From positions 1 through 30,653 of the forward strand of contig JAAAJB010000439.1 in assembly GCA_016098155.1 (NCBI GenBank): a DNA stretch of 30,653 nucleotides, read 5' to 3'. Position 1 is the first letter of the stretch; each line of letters begins with the position of its first letter. Below, piece after piece: positions 21,324 to 30,653 of this stretch. Made by a program: the position numbers and the translations under genes. This stretch comes from Actinomortierella ambigua. Lineage: Eukaryota; Mortierellomycota; Mortierellomycetes; Mortierellales; Mortierellaceae. Below the pieces are notes generated by a model. It was not told the origin of the DNA and did no database searches. It saw nothing but the letters and a program-made list of their open reading frames with translations.

Positions 21324-24300
21324 ATGGCCGGCTTGTTCAACAAAAAGAAGAAGGACGAACCACAACCCGGCGCCGGTATGCCACCTCAAAGACAGCACTC
21401 GCCTGCTACACCTCTGCCCACCAACGGCCAGTACTCCCAGCAACAGCCTTCTCACCTACAGCTCCACACACACCTCCAGCAACAGCAGCAGCAGCAGCAG
21501 CACTCACAGCAATTGTACAATGGATACCCCGCCTCACCAACAGCACACCACCACGCAATAAACTCGCCTGACAGCGGTGTCTATGGTGCTATACAGTCGC
21601 CGACTATCTCGTCGTTCCACTCGCTGCACCCCAATGGCCCTCAGTCGCCCATGCAGGCGTCCTTCCCAGGCCACGGTGCCCACCAGCAGTATGCCCAGCC
21701 GGCAACCTCACCCATTCAGCCAAACCCGCAGATGGTCTGGACAGAACGCCGCATCCTCGGCGCCAATCCTTTCCCGCGAGTGCAACATTCGAGCTCAATC
21801 ACAACAACAGGCACTGACATCTTCATCTTTGGCGGTGCACCACCACGCGGACAGGGCCCAGCCAAGGGGGACCTCTTCATGTTAGACTCTGGTATGTCGG
21901 ACTGGTGCCTCATGTATCTGTGGGATGGAGGGTAGTGTTGTGTTGGTAAAGGGGTGAGGGCAAGCAGCCTCAATCTGCTTCATTTAATTTTGTGTAGCCA
22001 AAAAAGAAGTATTTGATTACACCATGTTTTTTGTTATGTGCATTGTGTATACCGCATGCTCCCTTCCCAGTGCAATATATCCTAATCCAACATGCTTTTC
22101 CACTGTCTTCTTCTTTCTCTCTCTCACTATCTCTCTCTTCGTCTCCTTCTCTCTCTCTTCTCTCGTTGTCTCTCTCTCTCTTTTCCGCCTCTCTAAAATA
22201 ACTCTTGTCCCGATCGGGCGGTGAAAACCAACAATAACAAAAAAAAAAAAAATACCATCCAGTTTCGCTGCAATGCCAACTGATTAGTGCTGCAGGAGCT
22301 GACCAACCATCCGCACGGACAGGCCATACGGGTGTGAATATTGGACAGTATATCATATGTAAGTGACCGCCTTGCTGCTACCTCTATTGTTTCTCTCTCA
22401 TTTCATTGCCGGCACACCCTTGCATCCTCATTTGTATCCGATCACACACACTCTGCATGGACGAAAAAGAACATCTCAGTTCTCAGGCTCACATATGCAT
22501 CGCCGCTGTTGGCTGTCGCCCTCGCACTGTAATAATTTATTTGATTAGATTTCGGTGGCTATGATCCCTCAGGGAATCGATACGACGACAGTCTATATGT
22601 TCTGCACACAGTCCGGAAGGAGTGGAACAGACCTCCCATCAAGGGCGTGCTTCCTCGCGCTCGCCATTCTCATACAGGTGTCAGCATCGGAACCACCATG
22701 TACATCTATGGTGGTCAATTCGGAGACGACGAATACCTCGGAGATATTGTCGCCTTTGACATGAAGACAAGTAAGGCAAACTCAGTCTCCGCTTTGTAGC
22801 AACACCGACTTGGATGTCCAGTGAAGAGAGAGAGAGAGAGGGAGAGAGAGGGAAAGAGAGAGAGAGAGGGAAAGAGAGAGAGGGAAAGAAAGAAAGAGAG
22901 AGAGAGACATACAAAAGAAAAGCAAGGTAAAGAGAACAACAGAGAATGATGCGGGAGAAGTTGTGCTGACACGCCGCCTGCATATATTTCTTTCCTTCCT
23001 TTTCATGTCTTACCAACAAACAGTTACACACAACCCTCGATGGGAAATCATCGAACCAAAGACAGAGAGGCCGCCAGCACGTTCTGGCCACTGTGCTGCA
23101 GTGTTTGATGGCAAGATCTTTATCTTTGGCGGTGCAGATGCAGAGTATTTTTACAACGACATATGGTGTTTCGATACCCGTGCTCACACCTGGACACCTA
23201 TTCCTGCGTCGGGCTTCCTCCCGCCTGGCCGTCATGGGCACTCGTGTACCATTGCGGACGGCGTCTTTTACATCTTTGGAGGCCTTAGCCCCGACAACAA
23301 CCCTCTGAACGATGCATACGGATTCAAGATTGCAGGTAATTAACTTTAGTTTGTCCCATTTTTAAAAGAGCGAAGCCTGATAGGCAACGTTTCATTTTTA
23401 ACTATCCCTACTAATAATAACCTGGCTCCCCCTACTTCAATTTCCTGGTGGGGTTTGGCTCTCTTCTTCCCATCTTTCATTCTTCTTTGCACTTTTTTTA
23501 ATTTGCCGTCCATGTCTTGAAACAAAGAACGTCGCTGGTACCTGTTCCAGAATGTCGGCCCTGCGCCAAGCCCGCGCACAGGTCACACAATGTGCACGGT
23601 CAAGGACAAGATTTTCATCCTTGGTGGCGAGGTGGCTGTCCAAAACCAACACGACGATACTGCCCTCGTCCACTATCTCGAGCACGGTATGTTGTTAGTC
23701 ATCCCGTTTCATGTTGACAAGACTTCAATTTCTCCTTCCCCACTTTCCTCCACCCGGGCTCTTGAAGCAAGACGACAGCCCTCGTGTTAATCTCTCTCTC
23801 TCTCTCCTCTCTCCCCTCTCAACATCTCCATCTCTTTATGAATAGCCAACATCCGCTATCTCGACGCCAACGCTGGATATGTTGCGCCACCGCCGCGCCA
23901 GGCGTCGGTCAATCAAGGAGCGTCAAGTAGACCGATGGCAGATGATCAAATGCGGTCGCCTCACTTTCCGCCACAGCAGCAGGACCATGATCGCAACTCC
24001 CATCAACATCAACAGCAGGACCAGTACAGTTCTCAGCATCCACAACAAAACCAGCGGACTGGCCCACCCGAGCGACCAGAGCGACCGGAACGTCCCGAGC
24101 GGCCTGATAGAAGAATGACACAGCGCCCCGCGTCGCCCGCGACGTTTGGCGCAGGCCCTGGCGTCTCGCAACAGACAAGAGACTTGATGAACCCACAGCT
24201 CGCCGGCCGGCCATTGACGACCATGGGCCCGCCGCCTCCGCAGCGGACGGCCTCTCATCAAAACATGGGTGACGGAGTGGTGGTCGCTGCACGCCGCCAG

Positions 24301-27300
24301 ACTATGAAGGACGATTTTACCCCAAACATGGGTGCTACCTTGGCCGATTACAACAAGACATCACTGCAGATGCAGCAAGGGTCCCTTCAGGAGCATCGAC
24401 GAACAACGCACAACGTACCTGGGGGTATGTCGCTACCTATCATGGCCAATTCATCGCCTCTGAGAGTGGTCAATGCCTCTCCCAGTGAAAGTCCCAAGCA
24501 GCAGCCAAGACAGCCTGCACCGCCTGCGGATGATATGAACCCATATGCCATGGATGCCATCTCTTCGTCAGCACATGCAGTATCAACAGGACGACCGGCT
24601 GCCTCTTCCAGTTCACAATTCATGCCTCCCCCAGCAACAACACCTTCCTCTACCACATCCACGCCGGTACCTTCAGGATCTGGACGCAACAATCTTCCAC
24701 CACCGCCCACAACGCAAGCCAACGCTGCACCTTCGCCACCCCCTCCTTCGTCGCCTTCGTTCCCACCCCCCTCCAACACAGATCGGAAACTCAGTGCAGG
24801 CTCTATAGGACCACAACCCCCAAGAACACAGGTGCATCCCCCCTCTGCGGCAGCTAGATCATCATCACCCTCACCGACACCACCTGTTCGGACACCATCA
24901 CCAGCGGGCACTCCCTCGTCTCTCACCGGCATTGCCGGCGGCCGAGGCTCGCCGTTGGCGAACATGAGTCTTGCCCCAAATCGTGCAACACCTACACCCC
25001 CACCTAACCCCCCGGGGACGCAGTACAGCAACCCTTCTCAGCAACAACAACAACAACAACAACAGACATCCTCCTCATCCTCAAAAGCTAGTGCTGCTCT
25101 CCAAGAGGAAAATGAGCTGCTCCGTCAGACGCTGCAAGAGCGCGAGGAAACACTCGAGCAGCTGCGCAAGCGCCAAGACTGGTTCATGGCCGAGCTTCTC
25201 TTGAATCGCCCATCCAAGGAACCGAACCATAGCGATGATAGTCACAAGCAGCAGCAGTCCATGTCGGAGATTGAGCGTGAGCTGGAACAGCTGCACTTGC
25301 AAGGAGAGTCCCTGGCCATCACCAAGGCGCTGCTCAAGGTTCGTGAGGAGCTGCAAGCGGCGAAATCGTCGATGGCTATCCAGGCACAGGCAGCGTCGGC
25401 CAAGATCCGTGAGGCGGAGCGCGTTCGAACGGGTGCGCTTCAGGAGGCAGCATATCTCAAGGCAAAATTATCATCGCTCCAACAACATTCGGTGTCCATG
25501 TCGTCGTCATCATCATTATCAGCATCACACGCCAGTGGCGATCTGACAAAGCTCGAGATGGAGCGATCGGCCGATCTGGAAAAGCGACTGACGACGGCGT
25601 TAAGCGAGCTCGAATCCCTGGAACAGGTGTACGGCAAGGCACAGGAGCAGCTTGTCCAGGAGAGGACACGGCGGCGGGCAGCGGAGACGCGATCGAACGA
25701 CGCTCAACAGCTGGCAGACGACGCACAGATGGCGCACACGCGAGCCTTGGCAGAGTTGGAGAATCTGCACAGTCGTGCGGTCAGGGCCGAGAACGAATCG
25801 CGCGAGCTGGCGACACAGCTGGCCGAATCCCAGGCCGGATTCTCGGGAACGCAGTCACAATCGACGGGCTTATTGGCCAAGATTGACCGACAGAAGCAAG
25901 AGATTGAGCAGCACACTCGCGCCCTCGAGTCGACTCAGCGGGCCTACCAGGCCGCGAACGAGCGCGCGAATCGAGCCGAGACCCTGGTCGAACAGTCGTC
26001 GACCAAGCTCGAGCAACTCGAACAGGACTTTGAGCAATCCCAACAGGATCTGGCTCGTTCCCGTGCCGAGGCGACCAGGTTCCAGTCCAAGATCGAGGAG
26101 GTCGAGAGCCGATGGCAGGTCTCGAGGGACGAGGTCCAGACCCTGCGCAAGCTGGTCGAAGACGGTCTCGGTGCGTTCAACCCGACACATCCTGGTGGCG
26201 GTAGTAATGGCATACTGAACGGATCCGTCCGGGAGTTGAGTAAAGAGCGCAAGCACGACAGCATTGCAATCCTGTCCAACGTCTCTCGAATTTCGGAGCT
26301 TGAGCACGAGCTCAAGTCGCTGCGCGTCCTGCACAAGCAGACGCAGCAGGCGGCCTCCAAGGCTGCACAGGAGCTGGCCGATGCCATGGTCGAGATGTCG
26401 CGCCTCGAACAGGCTGCGATGAGGTCCAAGGCCGAGGGACTGGCCGTCCAGCGGCAGATGGCGCAGGAGCGCGATACTAAGGCGTCGCTCGAGAGTCGTG
26501 TCAGTGAGGCCGAGAAGGAGCTGATGGTGAAGGCCAAGCAACTCGAGGATCAGGAAGTTCAGCTTGGCATGCTGAGGGACGTCATGCGCGAGAAGGGTAT
26601 CATGGCCGACAGGGACGGTTCGGCGATCGGCACTTCGGCCATCGAGGAACGGGCACATATGGCCGAGGAACGCATTCAGGAGCTCGAGCAACAGATGGAG
26701 GACCTGCGTCAGGAGTATGAGGACCAAATGCACAAGTACGAGTCCAAGCGACAGTCGTCAGATCAACATGCTGAAAAGACATCGCTGTTGCTCCGCAAGC
26801 TCAAGACAGACTTGGAGGAGACAATCACCGAAAAGTATGCCATTGAGCAAGAGCTGGAGAATGTGCTGGCCGAGCACGCACGGTGCGGCGTTGACGAAGA
26901 CAGCCAGCGTGGAGGTCTGCAGGAGAAGGAGAATGAGCTCAGGAGACTGCAGACCCACTCGGACAAGGAGCGTCGTGATCTGATGAGCCAGATCAATAGT
27001 CTGCAATCCCGACTGGTCGACTCGGAAATGCTCTCTGCTGAGCTTTCACAGAAGGTCATGTCACTGACGGAACGTCTGCAAGAGGTCGAGCAGATCAACG
27101 AGACCATCTCAGAAGAGCTTGACAGTGTCCAGGCTCAGGTGAATGGTGTCAAGCAGCGAGCCACCAATGAGAAGCAGCAACTCGAGAATGACGTCGAACG
27201 GCTTGTCCAGGAGGTCCATCAGACACAGGCCGATCGAGAGGCGGCCTTGGCGATGGCCCAGGAGAAGCAGCAACAGATGGAGGATTTGCTCGAGGAGAAG

Positions 27301-28296
27301 GAGAGCCTGCGTGAGCAGCTCAATAAGGTGCTTGAGGCCCAAGCAGATACCATGGATCAGATGGCACGATCGATGACGACAGAAACCCCACGTGAGCGCA
27401 ACCTGGCCAAGCAACTGGCCCAGGAACAAAGTCAGTGGGATCATCAGCGTCAGGAACTGGAGGCCCTGGTGAGCCGCTCTCAGGAGACAATTCAGATTCT
27501 GGAGAGTGACAATGCCGTTCTCGAGGCTCGCCTGCAGGATTCTGAAAAGAAGGTCACGTTGCTGCTCGAGAACATGCATGGCGGCAGCATAGACGGCTCG
27601 CTCCCGGGATCGCCAGCCACCTCGATTAATCTGGTCGGCATCCACGAGCAGCTGAGCCAGGCCGCCTCGTCCAGCCATGTCTCGAATGGCAAGAAGATGG
27701 ACATGTCGTCTGTCAAGGGCCTCGATCTACACAAGAATGGCGACAACAGTAGCAGCGAGAACGGACACTACCATGGCCAGCACCAAGGGTACACGAACCG
27801 CAATTCGATCGACTCGATCACGCACGAGCTCGAGATGCTTAAAGTGCCCTGGAACAAGACCCCAGCCATGCACCACCAATACAGCAATGGCGACAGTGCC
27901 TCGACCGTTCAGCAACAGGAGCAGCAACAGCAACAGCAACAACAGCAGGGTGCTTATCATTATGGAAGCTACTTGGACGACGTCTCGGGCGACGAGGACG
28001 AGGAAGTTGATGACCGAGAGCTGTACCGCCGAATGATGATGGCGCCATCACCGTCACAACCGCAATCTCAGCCTCCCAAGGGGCCCATGCCTCCAGCACC
28101 TAGCCCGTCCCAACTCCCACCAGCACCAAAGACACCATCACCAGCACCTCCAGTCTCCTCAACAGCGCCGCTAGCCAGTTCACTCCGCAAGGCATCCCAG
28201 GCAACACAGCGATCTATGTACGATCGCAGCCCCTCACGGCTCAAGGAGTACGAGCAAATGATTGACGAGATTGAGAATGCTCGCAAGTATACTTGA
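21324..28296 (+). CDS. Tea1-like kelch-repeat, coiled-coil cell-polarity protein
   Basis: Six exons: 21324-21891, 22296-22358, 22549-22770, 23024-23335, 23528-23686 and 23846-28296; all five introns are phase 1; 1924 aa. After a Gln/Pro-rich N-terminus, residues ~135-450 form a kelch beta-propeller with six glycine-pair motifs (IFIFGGA, IIYFGGY, MYIYGGQ, IFIFGGA, FYIFGGL, IFILGGE), most followed by the R-x-G/S-H-T repeat start. Residues ~450-855 are Pro/Ser/Gln-rich and likely disordered. A coiled coil of some 830 residues follows (~857-1690), then a polar linker with poly-Gln and a final helix (EYEQMIDEIENARKY). This order matches Tea1/TeaA/KelA cell-end markers, which ride microtubule plus ends and recruit polarity factors to the growing tip. 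It is much longer than fission yeast Tea1 (about 1150 aa). No CaaX membrane anchor is seen. Orthology is inferred from architecture. Confidence 0.88.
22817..22912 (+). repeat. (GA)/(GGGA/GAAA) tract inside intron 3 of the Tea1-like gene
   Basis: A purine-only stretch of nearly 100 nt on the coding strand, mixing GA, GGGA and GAAA units. It sits within the 253-nt intron 22771-23023, well away from the acceptor. Confidence 0.85.
25044..25064 (+). repeat. CAA-type poly-glutamine tract in coding sequence
   Basis: A run of CAA codons in the disordered region of the Tea1-like protein. Two similar Gln tracts occur in the same gene at about 21478-21502 and 27912-27948. They are likely to be length-variable. 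Confidence 0.8.
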
Positions 28297-29085
28297 AGGC
28301 GGGTCAATCGCTCTTGACCCACCCCACCCCTTCGCTTACCCTCACCTTCAACTTTTTAGAAACCCCGTTTATGCCCCTTCACCGTTCCTTTTTTTTCGTA
28401 CATGTAAAACCTTTCTCCCAAAAAGCAATCTTTATTTTGTTTACCTTTTCGCATATACCACCACCCACCACCCATCTTCTCTTCGTAATAAGCAAGCTCC
28501 GGGAAGATTCCCCAAGCCTTGTTGATACATAAAATTTAAAAACGTGTCCAAAATGCTCTCTTTTTTTTCGAAAATGCTGAAACTTGCTTAAGCCCATGCA
28601 GCGATTGTAGATGTCGTCCACGCTCACATTGCGTGCCCTTGCTTTTTTTTTTTTTTTGAGGGTGCTCAGGACAACTTGTGGCTACTGTGTACAAAAATAT
28701 TCCCTCCCCTCCTTCCTCATTGATTGTTTTTGTAGTCCCGGAATTGTCGGTACTAGGACAATGAGACTGCCGCTGTGAGCCAAGGACTCCCCCTCCACCG
28801 CTTCCATCCATCCATCTTGTGTAGAGCTGCATTCCTGTCCAAAACTCGACTAGCTCCTCCCCCGAGGTCGAACAGTGTGATTTTTGTAAGGAGGTCCGTG
28901 GGTGCATAGATTTTGTCTTGATGCACGGCGTACCTGTACATCTTCAGCCCCAAGAGCCCACATGCGATGATTTGTGTATATAAAAGTTGGGTCAGGCGCG
29001 CAGAGTCCACCCTGGGGCGGTCAAAAGGAGAGAAGCTTGCAGAGGTTGACATCTGGCCAGTCAGATGGGAAACAAAAAGTGAAGT
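28297..29085. other. Intergenic: Tea1-like 3' flank and promoter of the decayed paralogue
   Basis: No supported gene. It begins with a T/C-rich 3' UTR-like stretch, contains a 15-nt T run (28643-28657), and ends with a strong TATA box at about 28976-28985. The minus-strand open frames (28536-29187) show no family resemblance. Confidence 0.55.
28976..28985 (+). promoter_or_regulatory. TATA box upstream of the decayed secreted-protein paralogue
   Basis: TATATAAAAG is close to an ideal TATA box. It lies ~110 nt before the first region homologous to the intact secreted protein, so the broken copy may still be transcribed. Confidence 0.55.
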
Positions 29086-29756
29086 TTGAGCTTCTATATG
29101 GCAAGTGGTCCTCAAGATTGGAATGTATGTCACGCGTGGGCCACATTTGGTGCAATTCGCAGTCCCTCCGCCCGACAAAGCGTGCACTACCGTACGCTCC
29201 TCACCACCAGGGAAAAGAGGTCAGCAGAACCAAATCAAGAGCTGCTTCCTCTCTCTATACCTTGGATGTGACGAGAGTCTCTGCGACCCGCAACACTGGA
29301 CTCAAGGTGCCAATGTTGTGGCTTCACCGCCATGCAGATGTTCCTGGACCGTAACCGCACTCTGTCAGAGTCTGAAGAGTACATGTTCCGGGCCGAATTT
29401 GAAAAATGCGAGCCTGCGTACGCCTTTTGTCCCTGGGTGAAGTCAAACTTGGCCAATACGAGGGGGGACCACGCCTCAAGATAGCCGATGTCATGAGCAA
29501 GCATGTCGGCTTTGATCCTAGTCTCGCTACGCTGTACAAGCACCCTCCTCGTCTCTCGACAAAGTACTGCGTTGCTCGAGGTAACGATATTGTCGGCTCG
29601 TGCAGTGTTGACATCCAGGATGGCGAAGTCAAGCGGGAGTGTGTTGTCACACCTGGATGGGAGTGTGTTTTCAAGCTCCCACTATTTGACGCCAATGGTT
29701 GTAAGGTGATCAGAAAGTGTATTCGCAACTCCACCTTCTTCCCGGCAGCTAAGTAA
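29086..29756 (+). pseudogene. Decayed paralogue of the secreted cysteine protein at 796-1446
   Basis: Similarity to the intact protein runs in pieces. NVCHAWA (near 29122-29142) matches NRCKAWA. After an in-frame TGA at 29269, the same frame continues with MFLDRN...SEEYMFRAEFEKCEPAYAF (29338-29424), matching the KMFPYEKHK...CEP segment. A frameshift (net +2) at about 29425 then moves the match to another frame, which stays open to TAA at 29756 and keeps REC-x-VTPGW-x-C and FFPAA. No signal peptide is seen at the expected place. The extra ~110 nt around 29180-29280 could be an unrecognised intron that removes the stop, but nothing obvious cures the frameshift. I therefore call it a pseudogene; an assembly indel is the alternative. 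The stop comes at FFPAAK, shorter than the intact copy. Confidence 0.7.
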
Positions 29757-29982
29757 GAAAGTAAATCTTCTCTTCAAGAGCGAGTAGTTTCATGTATCTA
29801 GCGCTTAATTCACCTACAACAACTTCTTTTTACCCTCCTGTGTCTATTACCGTTCTCATCTGCTCTGATGTTTTCGCAACACAAAAATCGAGCAACGATT
29901 CTAATTCACGCTTGTGACCATATGTTTGTGCCAGAATTATTGCTGGAATAACTATTGCGAGCAAAACGGATGAAAACGGCAA

Positions 29983-30240
29983 TAATTGGCAAGGTCATCT
30001 CATCTTGGGATCATTCCTCATGCATGAGTCTATCGCAAAGGGTCCGATAGCTCATGAGGGATACTTGGAGGCGAGTGTGAAGTATTGATGTGCCAGTGAG
30101 AACTTTCTACATACCCTCCCTCCAAAAACAGCTCTGTATGTGAGTGGAAATCGATTAATTCTAGGTGGGAGGGTCTGGCTTCAAACGACGAATCGATGCC
30201 TTTGCTCGAATTTTCCACAACAAAAAAATGGGGCATCTGC
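29983..30240 (+). repeat. Direct repeat copy 2: conserved block 3' of the decayed paralogue
   Basis: Partner of 1568-1840, in the same order and orientation relative to the coding copy, roughly 70% identical by eye. The match fades at an A-run followed by ATGGGG, where the knottin 3' UTR begins on the other strand. Confidence 0.75.
30016..30059 (+). other. Stem-loop within the duplicated 3' block
   Basis: CCTCATG (30016-30022) pairs with CATGAGG (30053-30059), and CTATCG (30030-30035) pairs with CGATAG (30045-30050), around a 9-nt loop, giving two stacked stems with an internal bulge. The first copy keeps the outer stem partly (CTCATG near 1599-1604 with CATGAG near 1634-1639) while the inner stem has decayed. 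Confidence 0.5.
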
Positions 30241-30250
30241 CACAGAAAAT

Positions 30251-30256
30251 TTTATT
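30251..30256 (-). promoter_or_regulatory. Polyadenylation signal of the knottin gene
   Basis: Reads AATAAA on the minus strand, 69 nt after the knottin stop codon, supporting a real minus-strand transcript here. Confidence 0.55.
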
Positions 30257-30324
30257 TCGAAAATTACGTTCCCTCTTGGTCGAAGATATACATGTATTAT
30301 ATCTCATCCAGGGCACAATGCTCC

Positions 30325-30653
30325 CTATCGGCATACGTTATTGTACATGTCGCAGATCTTGTTACAGCAGTCATAAGGATCACTGCAACTGGCGCCACTT
30401 TCACCGCACATGGATTCGCGGAGTGACGCTTGACGACGAGGGCCACGAGGGAGCCGGTGAGCGAAGGATCCTTGGCGATCATTCACGCCACTAACGCAGA
30501 GCAGATGGTACTGAGGAGGGTAGCCAATATCCAGGCAGATTTCCGGCTCGTACTCAGCATGGGTGCTCGGCGGGCAATCGTTGGCATCGCGGACACAATT
30601 GCTGAAGGCAACTGAGGCAATGGAAGCCAGGAGGGTGAGTTTTGTCAGGTGCA
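30325..30653 (-). CDS. Secreted cystine-knot (knottin) precursor, partial at window edge
   Basis: Minus-strand frame open from the window end to TAG at 30325; it lacks only the first base of what is probably its ATG (the visible xTG is followed by CAC). With that Met it is 109 aa. Residues 2-18 (HLTKLTLLASIASVAFS) are a good signal peptide. A first region has four cysteines (C20, C27, C40, C53). Then comes a dibasic R73-R74 fit for Kex2-type cleavage, followed by a compact six-cysteine domain: C83-x6-C90-x5-C96-C97-x3-C101-x6-C108, one residue from the end. That spacing is the inhibitor cystine knot pattern seen in plant, fungal and animal defence, inhibitor and venom-type mini-proteins. Which activity it has cannot be told; the fold is shared by harmless inhibitors and antimicrobials. 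Disulfide pairing is inferred. An AATAAA follows the stop. Confidence 0.72.
   Translation of the reverse strand, partial: HLTKLTLLASIASVAFSNCVRDANDCPPSTHAEYEPEICLDIGYPPQYHLLCVSGVNDRQGSFAHRLPRGPRRQASLRESMCGESGASCSDPYDCCNKICDMYNNVCR

Larger units (their letters stand above)
29757..30324. other. Convergent intergenic region between decayed paralogue and knottin gene
   Basis: Contains the second copy of the duplicated 3' block (about 29983-30240), its stem-loop, and on the opposite strand the 3' UTR and AATAAA of the knottin gene. No additional gene is seen. Confidence 0.6.

Noticed and set aside
25870..26733. 287-codon minus-strand open frame within the Tea1-like coiled coil
   Set aside because: Leucine-rich shadow of a Glu/Gln-rich coiled coil; no start context, domain or splice signals.
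29406..29756. Separate 116-aa gene starting at the ATG at 29406
   Set aside because: The first residues (MRACVR) come from the wrong frame of the CEPAYAF codons; the homologous part starts only after the frameshift, and there is no signal peptide.
1..30653. tRNA or rRNA genes
   Set aside because: No cloverleaf with a GGTTCGA-type T-arm or rRNA-like block was recognised on reading; a covariance-model scan would be decisive.

Overview
The window is nuclear DNA of a filamentous fungus, most likely an early-diverging one (Mortierellomycota or another Mucoromycota-type lineage; inferred, not proven). Genes are compact and split by short GT-AG introns of about 95-400 nt, often with long poly-U tracts at the acceptor. 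Intergenic DNA is full of simple repeats. The gene set combines a Tea1-like kelch/coiled-coil polarity protein (fungal) with a B12-dependent methylmalonyl-CoA mutase, which Dikarya generally lack and basal fungi retain. A run of 10 Ns at 18471-18480 shows this is draft assembly.

Layout. 796-1446 (+): small secreted cysteine protein. 1447-2944: non-coding, including a 3' block also found near the right end. 2945-4350 (-): three-exon acidic protein with a CipC/DUF3759-like C-terminus. 4846-11190 (-): eight-exon, about 1840-aa fusion of a four-cysteine PD-(D/E)XK (RecB/TM0106/Dna2-like) nuclease and a superfamily 1 helicase. 11567-14518 (+): divergently transcribed four-exon coiled-coil/low-complexity protein of about 836 aa. 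15296-15808 (+): SRPBCC lipid-binding-fold protein. 16053-19196 (-): six-exon mitochondrial methylmalonyl-CoA mutase, about 740 aa. 19197-21323: microsatellite-rich divergent promoter region. 21324-28296 (+): six-exon Tea1-like protein of about 1924 aa. 29086-29756 (+): broken paralogue of the first gene, followed by the shared 3' block. 30325-30653 (-): secreted cystine-knot (knottin) precursor with its start codon at the window edge.

The middle six genes are intracellular and conserved (DNA metabolism, propionate catabolism, polarity) and form no obvious pathway. The two ends are accessory: two copies of a secreted-protein segment, about 28 kb apart in the same orientation, one intact and one decayed, with a small secreted knottin next to the decayed copy. 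The right end is the most novel part of the window. All exon joins were worked out by hand from splice consensus, frame conservation and protein-family continuity. Every join keeps the reading frame, but none has transcript support here.
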